A DNA stretch of 64,000 bases, taken from positions 186,001-250,000 of the forward strand of contig QPMI01000400.1 in the NCBI GenBank assembly GCA_004431415.1, read 5' to 3'. The notes below the pieces were generated by a model. The model was given only the letters and a program-made list of their open reading frames with translations. It searched no databases and was not told the origin of the DNA. The translations under genes were made by a program, and so were the position numbers. Origin of the DNA: Cyanophora paradoxa. Taxonomy: Eukaryota; Glaucocystophyceae; Cyanophorales; Cyanophoraceae. Positions 1 through 9,381 of this stretch are shown here, piece after piece; the first letter of the stretch is position 1; each line of letters opens with the position of its first letter.

Positions 1-3000
1 CAAACAAGCTTTCCTTGCGAGGCTTTCGCTTACTGATCCGCATGCAGAAAGCCAAATGTGTGACCGTGCCCGTTTGTGTTTGTGTGTCCGGCGCGTTGCT
101 GACTTGCGCGCAGGCCCTTCAAGCCCGTCGTGACGTGTACGTTGGCGGGCACCTGCGTCGACCCGGTCGCAGCCATGGGCATCGTCGATCTCGTGCAGGT
201 ACTCGTGTCCGCCGCCCGATCGGTGGCAGCCCTCCGCCTCACGCGCTGTGCAGGAAGAGCAGCAGGGCTCCGGAGGCATGACGAGCAAGACGCGCTCCAT
301 CATCGTAGTCTGCTGCGTCGTCGGCGGCGCCATCACGGCCACCGCCGCTGCCTACTTTTGCACCAGCCGCGGCGTCCTGGAGCAGCGCGGTGCGCTGCCT
401 GCCCTGCCCCGCCCCGCCCGTCGCGCGCGCCTCACACTTGACTCAGACGGCCTCACCCCGCGGCGACCTCCCGGCGTATCGCTTCAGTTTCAGGCCATTT
501 CCGTCTCGGACTACGTGGAGCCCCAAACGCTCTGGACGCGCGCCTCGAACTGGGTCCGCCCCTCCGCCAGCCTCTCGTCCCCCTGCGCGAGGCGAGGGGC
601 CGGCCAGGTGTCAGGTCGCGAGCCGGCGATGCGCGAGGTGCTGGACGGCGTCTTCGGCGAGTGCCCCAAGGGCTTCCTCATGGCCATCATGGGCGACGCG
701 GGTGCGGCCCGTCCCCCGCGCGCGCCGCTGCCCCGCCCGACGGGCGAGGGGCGCAGGCGCGGAGGCGTCTCGGGCGCGGGTGCTGATGGACGTGCTGAGC
801 GGGCGGAAGAGCACGGGGCGGGTGGAGGGCCAGGTCCTCGTCGACGGCGAGCCGGCCAACGGCGAACTCCTCTCCGCCATCTCGGGGTCCGTTCCCGTCC
901 CGTCCCGCCCCGCCCCGCCCCGCCCCCGCGCGGCCGGCCTGACTCCCCGCTGCAGATACGTGACGCAGGCGCAGGAGGACCTCAACCCGCTGCTGACCGT
1001 CCGCGAGACGCTCACCTTCTCCGCCATGCTCAAGCTGCCTCGCGACATGGACAAGGGTGCGCGCCGCCGCCGCCACGCGTATGCACGCGCTGACGGGACG
1101 GCGGGGGCAGTGCTGAAGGTGAACCGGGTGGAGGACACGCTGAAGGAGCTGCAGCTGGTGTCGGTGGCGGAGAGCCGGGTGGGGCGGGGCCACGAGGACG
1201 GGGGCATCGGGGGCGCCGACCGCCGCCGCCTCTCCATCGGCAACGAGCTCGTCACGCAGCCGGCGATCCTCTTCCTCGAGGAGGCACGCCCGCCTGCCCG
1301 CCCACCCGTCGCCCGCCGCCGCGCTGGGCGACCGATGCTGAGCCGCGGGGCGCAGCCGACGGCGGGGCTGGACTCGCAGAGCGCGCACAGCGTCGTGCGG
1401 ACGCTGCAGTCGCTGTGCAAGCGGCACTCGACGACGATCCTCTTCACGATGCAGCAGCCGCGGACGAACATGCTGCGGGCGCTGGACCGGCTCCTCCTCC
1501 TCTGCCGCGGGCGCTCGATCTACAGCGGCCCGACGACGGAGCTGGCGCGGCACTTCGAGCTGCTGGGGCGCCCCCTGCCGCCGGGCCAGGAGCTCCCCGA
1601 GTACCTCCTCGACATGGTCGGCAACCTCACCAACGAGGAGCTCCGCAAGCTCGTCGCCTCCGCCATGCCCTTCCCCGTCCGCATCGACACCGCCGGGCCC
1701 GCCCCGGCCCCGGCCCCCGGCGCCCCCGCCCCCGCCGGCGCCTCCTCCCCCGCCGGTGCAGCGGTGGCGCTCCCGGCGGGGCCGGTGCCCTCGCCGGCGG
1801 CGGCGAGCCTGCGGGGGGACCGGACGCTGCTGCTGGAGCCCGAGCAGCGGCGCTCCAAGCTGACCTCCTCGGGGGTCTTCTACACCACCGACGGCTCCAT
1901 CAAGAAGCCCGCGCGCTCCCTCCCCGGTGCGCCGCCCCGCCCGCCCGCCCGACGCCGGCGGCCGGGAGCGAGCGAGCGGGCGGGGGCGGGGGCGGCAGGG
2001 GTCTTCGTGTCGTCGTGGGCGACGCAGTACAGCATGGTGCTGACGCGGGCGATGCGGGGGATGTCGCGGGACCTCCCCTTCCTCCTCTCCCAGTTCGTCG
2101 CCCTCGCCGCCGTCGGCATCCTCACCGGCCTCGCCTACTTCCGCCTCGGCGACGACATGCCCGCCATCCAGGCCCGCCCCCCCGCCCCGCCCCGCCCCGC
2201 GGGCCCCGCCCCGCGGGCCCCGCCCTGACCCGCCGCCCGCCGCAGAACCGGGCGGGGATCATGTTCTTCCTGTGCCTCCTCGTCGCCGCCAACGCCTTCT
2301 CCTTCATGCCCGCCTGTCCGCCCCGCCGCCCCGCCGCCCGGCAAAGGCGCCTGACCCGGGGGGCGGGGGCAGTCGCGCGGGAGCGGGCAACGTTCGTGCG
2401 GGAGCGGGCGTCGTGCATGTACCGCGTGAGCGCCTTCTTCCTGGCGCGCGTCACCTCGGACATCATCCCCGTCCGCGTCTTCCCCTTCCTCCTCCTCGCC
2501 ATCCCCGCCTTCTTCCTCTCCGGCCTCGTGCGCCCGCCCCGCAACTCCCCCCCCCCCCCCGGCGCTGATCGCGGTACCCCCGGACGCGGGCGCAGTCGAT
2601 CAGCGTGGGGCGGGCGTGGACGTTCATGGGGACGCTCGTGCTGCTCTCCATCTGCCTCTCGAGCCTCTGCTTCGCCGTCTCGTGCTTCTTCGCGAGCGCG
2701 GGGGCCGCCTCCACCGTCGCCTCCTCCCTCCTCCTCGCCTCCACGCTCCTCTCGGGCTTCCTCCTGCAGCGCGGCACCGCCCCGCCCGTGCTCGCCTGGC
2801 TCCAGCACGCGAGCCCCCTCCTCCACGCCTTCGAGGCGCTCCTCGCCTCGGAGCTCTCCGCCATCCCCTTCCTCGTCCCCACGCAGGCGGCCGCCACGGT
2901 GGGGGCGCAGGGCGCCGGGGCCCCGACCTTCTTCCCCGAGGAGCTCTCGATGCCGCGGACCTTCGTGGACGGGGCGACGCTGATGGGGCAGTACGGGGTG

Positions 3001-3108
3001 GACGCGGCGAGCCTCTCCTCGAACCTCGCCGCCCTCGGCGCCATGTCCGCCGCCTACCTCCTCCTCTCCTACCTCTTCCTCCTCTTCCGCTGCAAGGAGG
3101 TCCGCTAG
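1..3108 (+). CDS. ABCG-family ABC transporter (5'-partial)
   Basis: This is a half-transporter with the nucleotide-binding domain before the membrane domain, the ABCG order. Exons upstream of 199 appear to encode a Cys-containing N-terminal segment, so the start probably lies outside the window. A hydrophobic segment (SIIVVCCVVGGAITATAAAY) follows at about 296-355. The ATPase part is read from IMGDAG, LMDVLSGRK, DRRRLSIGNELVTQPAILFL and EEPTAGLDS, the last split by a GC-AG intron. Membrane helices run from about 2010 to 3100, ending in LLLSYLFLLFRCKEVR and a stop. Introns read: 199-253, 390-446, 554-607, 702-756, 887-955, 1057-1110, 1284-1355, 2172-2245, 2316-2372. The Walker A lysine is not visible in the best splice model, and the signature is IGGAD rather than SGGE, so ATPase competence is doubtful. 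The substrate is unknown. Confidence 0.85.
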
Positions 3109-3324
3109 CCAGCCCCGCCCCCGGCCCCGCCCTCCGCCAGCCGGCCCCCGGCGGCCAGCCGAGCCCCTACGTGGGAGCCAGCTGCAGAGGGCAGTCAGGT
3201 AGAGATGTAGGCCTGGGTGCATGATCAGTGAATCCATAACCGGCACCGGCCCCAGCGGTACTGCAGGTACTTGATTCATGATTCGGCGGGTGTCACTAAT
3301 TGCGGTTCACGGGTGCGAGACTGC

Positions 3325-3330
3325 AATAAA
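3325..3330 (+). promoter_or_regulatory. Possible polyadenylation signal
   Basis: An AATAAA hexamer lies about 215 bases after the ABCG stop codon, in the only AT-richer part of this intergenic stretch (3109-3414). The position suits a 3'-end signal. It could be chance, since other genes in the window show no consistent hexamer. Confidence 0.3.
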
Positions 3331-3414
3331 CTGAGAAGAACTAGACGGGGCCTGTACACACACATAGGCGGGAGAGCGCTGCGGAGATGCCAACAAACGC
3401 AAATTGAAACTGCA

Positions 3415-6328
3415 TCAGAGCGGGGGCGGCAGAGTGGTGGGGGTGGAGGGGACGGAAAAGTCCCCCACGGCCGCGGGGGCGGCGGCGGGGCTGGGGAGGG
3501 GCAGGAAGGAGGCCTCGGCGGGGGGCGGCGGCTCGCCGAGGGGCGCCGCCTCCGCCCCGCCCGGGGGCTCGACGGGCGGCAGTGCGAGCTGCGGCGTGGA
3601 GGGGGCCTCGCGGGCGGGGCCGGGGGCCGGGGAGGGGAGGGCCGGGGCGGGGCCCGGGAGGGGAGGGGCACGGGGCTCCCCAGGAGGAAGTCCCCCGCCT
3701 CGGTCCAGACGGTGAGGGTCGGGGCGGCCCCGGGCGAGGCCCCCGCGCCCGCGGCCCCGCCGCCCGCAGCGCCGCCACCACGGGCGACGCCTGCGCGCCG
3801 GGCCCCGCCCGCGGCGGCGGCGGCGGCGGCGCGGGGGCCTCCGGCGGCGCAAAGTAGAAGAAGGAGAAGGGTCTGCGCGGTGGGGGCGTCGGGCGCGGCA
3901 CGCTCGAGGGGGGCGGGGCGGGGGCACCGAGGGGGCGGAGGGGTCGCCGAGGGGCGCGTCGAAGGCGTCGGCGAAGAGGAGCTCGTCCTCGAAGAGGCCG
4001 GCCAGCGCCGCCGACGCCGACTCCTGCCGCCCCAGCCGCCCCGGCGACGCCAGCGGCGAGGGGCCCCCGGCGAGGCGCGCGCCCCGAAGAGCGTCCGCGG
4101 GGACACGACCGGCGACCCGAAGCTGAAGCCGGCGGGGAGGCTCAGCCGCGGCGGCCCCGGCGGCGGGCCCGCGGGGGCGAGGCCGCCGTGGCCGGCGGCC
4201 GGGCGCCCGGGGTGCCCGGCTCGGGCCAGAGGGGGCGGGGCGGCGGGCGCCGAGGGCGTGGTGGATCGGGTGCAGGGCCTGGAAGCCGGGGCCCCGCGGG
4301 GAGCTGCAGGCCGACGTCAGGCGCGAGGAGGCCGCCGAGGGGGTCTCCGAGCACGCCACGCTCCCCGCCCCGCCCGCCCCGCCGGCCGGAAAGAGGCGCG
4401 CAAACGGGTGGCCCGAGCCGGGGCGCGCGTGGGCGCGGGAGAGGGTGGCGGCGATGGCGGCGTCGGAGAGGAGCGGGTAGGGCGAGGGCGGCGTCGAGCG
4501 CCACGCCTCCGCGTGCCCGGGGCTCGAGCTCCCCACGGCCGCCCCGAAGCCCCCCGGCGGCGTCCCGTGGCCCCGGTGCCGCTTCGCCCTCGGCGTCCCC
4601 GGGGCCGACGGCGCGCCGGCCTCCGGGGCGCCCCAGTCGCCCGCCTCCCGCTCGAAGTGGGGCGGGAGGGTGTGCAGGGGCCGCATGGCGCGCGGCAGGG
4701 CGGCGCCCCGCGGGCCGCAGGGCGTCGCCCCGGGGGCCACGCCTGCCGCGCCCCGCCGTGCCCCGAATGCCCCCCCTCGCCGAACCCGTGGTCGGCGCCG
4801 ACGCCGGGGCCCGGGGCCGGCAAGCGGGGGAAAATGGCGAAGGAGACGGCGGCGGGGGCGGAGGAGGGCCGGGGGCGCGCCGGCGGCGAGGGCGGGGCCT
4901 CGGCGAGGAACGCCGGCAGGCCGTGCGGGCCCGACGCCGGGGGCGCCTCGGCGGCCGACGCCGAGACCGGCCGCCGCGCCCGCACCTTCCGCCGCGCCGC
5001 GACCTCCCGCTGCACCCGCGCGGCCTCCTCGTCCCCCTCCCCCTCGCCCCGCGCCTGCCGCCCAGCCCGCCTCGTCGGGGCGGGAACGGGAGGAGCGTCG
5101 CAGAGGGAGGAGCGGCACCTCGCCCTTGATGGCGGGGTACAGGCCGGGCTCGGCCGGTGCGCCGTCGCCGCCAGCGTCGCCGAGGCCTTCGGGGACGGGC
5201 ATCGAGTGGAAGGTCTGGCGGGGCGGGCGGCGCGTGGGTGGGGGACGATCGGCTGGAGGGAGGCGCCAAGAGCAGGGCCACCTCGCGCAGCGACGCGAAG
5301 ATGTTCTCGTCGATGTTGTACTTCTGCGAGCCCTGGATGCGGCAGCTGCCGGCCCGCCCCCGCCGGTCAGAGCGGGCGGGCGGGCCGCGCCGGCGGGCGG
5401 CGCCCCGGGGGCGCGGCGCACAACATGGGCATGAGCTGCCGTCCCGCGATCTTTCTCTTGACGCGGTTCCTGCGGAGCCGTCAGGGCGCTGGGTCCGGTC
5501 AGGCCGCGGGTGGCCGCACCGCACGACATCGGTCCCGATGTGCGAGAAGCGCGCCCGGACCATGTCTCCCATCAGAAGGATCGGCTTGTCGACCGGCTCG
5601 CCCGTCCGCAGCGATTCGGACGCGAGCTCTGCGCGGGGCGTCGGGGGAGCGGCGGAGGGGCGGACGCCGGGGCCGACGCGCGGGCGGTCACCGAGGGCGC
5701 TGCGGAACAGCAGGTACTCGGCGTCCTCCGTCCACTGCGGAGACGTCGAAGCGTCAGCGCACGGTTATCGGCGGCGACGGACGGCGGCCGGCGGGAGGGC
5801 AGGAGTGTTGGAGGCGCGCGTCCCGAGGGCACGACGTCCGCATGCGACGTACGCATACGGAGGAGGTGGGGGAAAGATGTTATTGCCTATGCGGCGTGGT
5901 ACGAGGGCGCAGGCGGCGCTGCGTGGCCACGGAGGGTTTGACCGCGGGCCGAGCGCGCGCGCACCTTGATTCTCAGCTTGGGGCCGTCATCGTGTTGTTC
6001 GGCGTCGGGATCCTCGGCGCAATTCTCACACGCAGCTGCGCGAGCCGAGATCAGCGGTTGACCGGTCGGGCGCGATGCGCAGCGGGCAGGAGCTCTAGAG
6101 CGCTCGCATAGACGCCTTTGCATCTGTCTTTGGCTTCTGCGGGCAGCCGGACGGGCGACGACATTCGGACGAGGCGCCGTTAAGCACGCCGGAGTGGTTC
6201 GCACCGGCGCCGCGCGGCAACGGAGCGCCGCAGGAGCAGCGTTTGCCGCTACGCTTCTTGCTGCCCAAAAGGCGAGCGCGCTGCCTACTGACGTCCTCGC
6301 CTTCGGACCAGCTGTCTGACCCCTCCAT
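3415..6328 (-). CDS. Hypothetical protein with conserved-looking N-terminal half and Pro/Ala/Ser-rich tail
   Basis: I do not recognise this gene. The proposed start is the ATG at 6328, giving MEGSDSWSEGEDVSRQRARL. Further exons read ACENCAEDPDAEQHDDGPKL, WTEDAEYLLFRSALE, LASESLRTGEPVDKPILLMG, DMVRARFSHIGTDVV and RIQGSQKYNIDENIFASLRE. Intron boundaries near 5640-5700, 5460-5530 and 5350-5430 show the GTGCG or GTGAC donor and CAG acceptor seen across the window. The C-terminal half (about 3415-5200) is low complexity but keeps balanced segments such as GLFEDELLFADAFDAP, and a basic patch (AKRHRGHG) that could be nuclear-targeting. Two frames alternate around 4900-5050, so a splice site there is unresolved. 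A regulatory or nuclear role is only a guess. Confidence 0.4.
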
Positions 6329-6718
6329 CTCCTACACGCCCGCGCTCCTGAGAGCGCTGCGTCCGCCAATGTCCCTTTCTCTCTTCGCTGCAGTCGTGCT
6401 GAAGGCTGGGGTCGGGCGCGGCCGACGGTGGCGAAGCACACGTATGCGCCGATCGCCGCGCGCGGACCAGAGTTCGGGTTTGACAGGACGGCCATCTTGT
6501 TGAGCTGTCGCGGAGTACCCCCCTGGGGGGAGCAGCCGCCGCAGCAGTTCACCCTTCGCCTGTATGCAATTCAGGCGCTTCCCAGCTGAAGGGTCCGCAT
6601 GCGTACGCCAGCCAGCGCAGGTGCCAGCACGCGCGCCGCAGACTGCGGTCACGTACGCTGCACTTCAAGACCCTAGAATCGGTCGCGCTTGACTGCTAGC
6701 GCTTGGCTACGGCTATGG

Positions 6719-8233
6719 CTACGGCGCAGGGGACTCAAGGAGGCGGACGTTGAAGCGGGCGGACGGGGGGAGGGCAGAGGACAGGACGGCCTGCGCGGCG
6801 GCGGCGAGCGCCTCCCCCGCCGCCTGCACGTCGAGGCAGAGCAGCGGGCCCGGGCCGGCGAGCCCCCCCGCCGCCCCAGCAGCAGCCGCCGCCGCGGCGA
6901 GCTGGAGGAGGGCGTCCAGGTCGCCCTCGCGCCGGACCGCGCAGGCGACGGCCGCCAGGCGGAGGGCGGGGCACGCCGCCAGCGCGCGGGCCGTGGCGGG
7001 GGAGGGCGGCCCGGGGGCGCGTCGCGGTCGCGGTCGAGGAGGAACTGCTGGCGGGGCCGCGGGGCGCGGCAGAAGGGCCGCGCCGCGACCCACTCGGCGA
7101 GGGCGGGGCCCGCCGCCGCGATCAGCTCCTCGCCCTCCCCGGCCTCCAGCGGCCCTGCCGCGGGGCGGCGGAGGTCAGCAGGGGCGGCCCGCGCGCTCGC
7201 GCGGGGCGCGGGGCGCACCGAGGCACTCGAGGGAGAGGGCGGCGAGGGCGGGGAGGCGGCGGAGGGCGGAGGCGAGGGCGCGGGCGAGGCGGGGCCCGCC
7301 GGGGCGCAGCTCGAGGCGGAGGGCGGCGGCGCGGAGGGCGGCGAGGGCGCCCAGGGCGGCCACGTCCTCCTCCCCCGGGTCCGGCCCCGGGCCCAGCTGC
7401 CGGCGGCTGATCAAGGCTCCGAAGGGGCGGGAGGGGCGGGACGGGGCGGGGCGGGGCGGGCGCGCACGACGAGGAGGGAGTCGATGCGCTCGAGGGCGGG
7501 GAGGCGGGCGAGGGCGCGCAGGGCGGGCCCCGCGGGGGCCGCCGCCGCGCCGAGGCGGAGGGCGCGCAGGGCGGGGCCGGCGGGCCCGGCTGCGAGGGCG
7601 GCGAGCTCGGGCCCGGGGAGGCGCGGGAGCTCCTCGCGGCACCCCGCCCGCAGCTCCTCCAGCGGCAGCCGCCCCAGCGGCCCCAGCGCCCCCGGCAGCT
7701 CCAGGCACGCCCGCAGCCGCCGCAGGCCGGGGCAGGCGGCGGCGAGGGCGGCGGTGGCGGGGCCGTCGAGCTCGGCGTCCCAGGGGAGGGTCAGCTCGCG
7801 CAGGCCGGCGAGGGGCGCCAGCAGGCGGGCCAGCGCCGGGGCGCGGAGGGGGCAGAGGGCCCCGGGCCGGCGAGGGCGAGGGCGGCGGGCGGGGCCCGGG
7901 GCAGCGGGCGAGGGCCTCCAGCGCCCCCTCCAGCGTCGACTCGCCCCAGCGGCCCGCGCAACCCCCCTCGGGCGGGGTCAGGGCGAGCCGCACGGCGGCC
8001 CCCTCTGCGAGGGCCCCCGCGCCGCCGGCGGCGAGCAGGCGGGCGGCGGCGAGGAGCTGCTCGGGGCGGGGCCGCTGGGCGGAGAGGCGGGCCCAGGCCA
8101 TGCGGCGGAGGGCGGCCCGGAGGCGGCGGGAGGCGCGTGCGAGGCGGCAGGCGTCGGGGAAGTCGAGCCGGGCGAGCACCGCGTGCAGCAGCGCCTCCGG
8201 CAGCGCCTCCAGCGCCGACGCGCCTCCCTCCAT
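6719..8233 (-). CDS. F-box / leucine-rich-repeat protein
   Basis: The ATG at 8233 gives MEGGASALEALPEALLHAVL, followed by an F-box with the usual LP..LL..VL..L pattern and a DACRLARASRRLRAALRR segment. F-box proteins recruit substrates to SCF ubiquitin ligases through SKP1. The rest is Leu/Ala-rich with short repeated leucine patterns such as LAALAPLRALRL and LPALERIDSLLVV on the minus strand, consistent with degenerate LRRs. The last exon ends in NVRLLESPAP then TAG at 6719. Several exon joins in 7000-7900 are uncertain because GC-rich introns and coding sequence look alike. No substrate can be inferred. Confidence 0.65.
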
Positions 8234-9381
8234 CCCGCTTGCGCCGCCTGCAGCTGGAGGATCAGGTTCCACGCACGGACGCGAGGTTCGCGCCGGCAAG
8301 ATCGCTCACTTGCCTCGGTGCTGTTCGCAATGCGGCACGCCGTGCGCGGGGGCTGCGTTCCCGTGTCAGCCGGCCAACGTTAACGGGCCAGCGTATACGT
8401 ACGCGACGAATTCGAGTGATGCGTGCCCTCAGCCAGCGTCCATCCTCAATGCAAGCCCTTCCATAATCTATGCACCGACTTGTCGAGCCGCGCGGCCCGC
8501 CGCTGCGAAGCTGTGCTCGTCGGCGTCCAGAGCAGCGCACGCCCAATGCACAGTTGGGGGCCGCTCAAGGCGCGCTATACGGCTTCTGCACGACTCAGCT
8601 GACGAAGCTCGAGGTCGCTCGCCGGTGGTGCTACAGGTGGGACGTTGGATCGGCAGATCGCATTGCTTGAGCGAGCGCCGGGCGCCTCAGCTGGGCACCA
8701 CGGCAGGTGCATTGCAGCACCAAGGCGCTCTTTTAGCAAGCAATGCTGCTGAGGGCCTCCGACGTCCGGCTTAGCTCAGTTGAAGTACCCTCCCCGGCCC
8801 AAATTTCCTGTACCCTCCCTCAATTTGAATACCCTCCTTCAGGTTTGGTACCCCCCACTAGTACCGTATACGTAGTACTCCCTCTCCTCCGGATCCCTCG
8901 AGCTCCCGGCTATGGCCAGCTGCGCATGCATGCATGCGCAGTACCCCCGCTCGATGACCCGCGCGCTCAGACCGTCGGACCCAGGCCCTGAGGCGCCGGC
9001 CTAGCTATAGGCCTAGCCTAGTAGGCTCGAGCCCTATACCCCCAGCTCAATTGCAAGGCCTAGGGACAAGGCTCAAGCCTAGGCCTTCCCTCCCCATCCC
9101 CTCCCAGCTGCAGTACCTCCCTAAGCACCGTACCCCCGCTTCTAGGTTAGCGCTCGTGACCCACTCAGACCGGTACCCAGCTGCTTCAAATATTCAAAAA
9201 CGGACGAGGCTCAGGCCTTCGAATTCATGATCAGAAACAAATTACACTCCGTTCGAGACTGCCCCTCGGGGCCTTCCAGGCCTGCATCGGGCGGCGGCTA
9301 CCGGGCCGGCCGGCCGGCCACGCCCCGGGCCCCCCGGCCCACCGGCCGGTGGCGGGCCGGGGGCGCGTGCGCGTGGCGGCG
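8234..9381. other. Gene-free intergenic stretch with short GTACCCTCC-like repeats
   Basis: Between the F-box/LRR start and the glucosidase I stop I see no convincing exon. Base composition is visibly less GC-rich than the neighbouring genes. From about 8785 to 9140 the motif GTACC(C/T)CC recurs roughly eight times (near 8785, 8811, 8829, 8849, 8941, 9113 and 9130). A cluster of AGGCCTAG/GCCTAG palindromes lies at about 8998-9090. Several restriction-like palindromes (GTATAC, GCATGC) are also present. Function unknown; the repeats may be relics of a mobile element or just local simple sequence. Confidence 0.5.

Noticed and set aside
1415-2983. Long open frame overlapping the ABCG gene
   Set aside because: It runs in another frame of the same GC-rich stretch, gives Pro/Arg/Ala-rich sequence without family motifs, and conflicts with the spliced ABCG model.
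3271-6111. 946-residue plus-strand open frame
   Set aside because: It is antisense to the minus-strand gene with recognisable splice signals; its Gly/Arg/Ala composition is what the complement of C-rich coding DNA produces.
9300-9360. GGCCGG-rich palindromes after the glucosidase I stop as a terminator hairpin
   Set aside because: Intrinsic hairpin terminators are a bacterial feature; in this GC-rich eukaryotic DNA such palindromes occur by composition.
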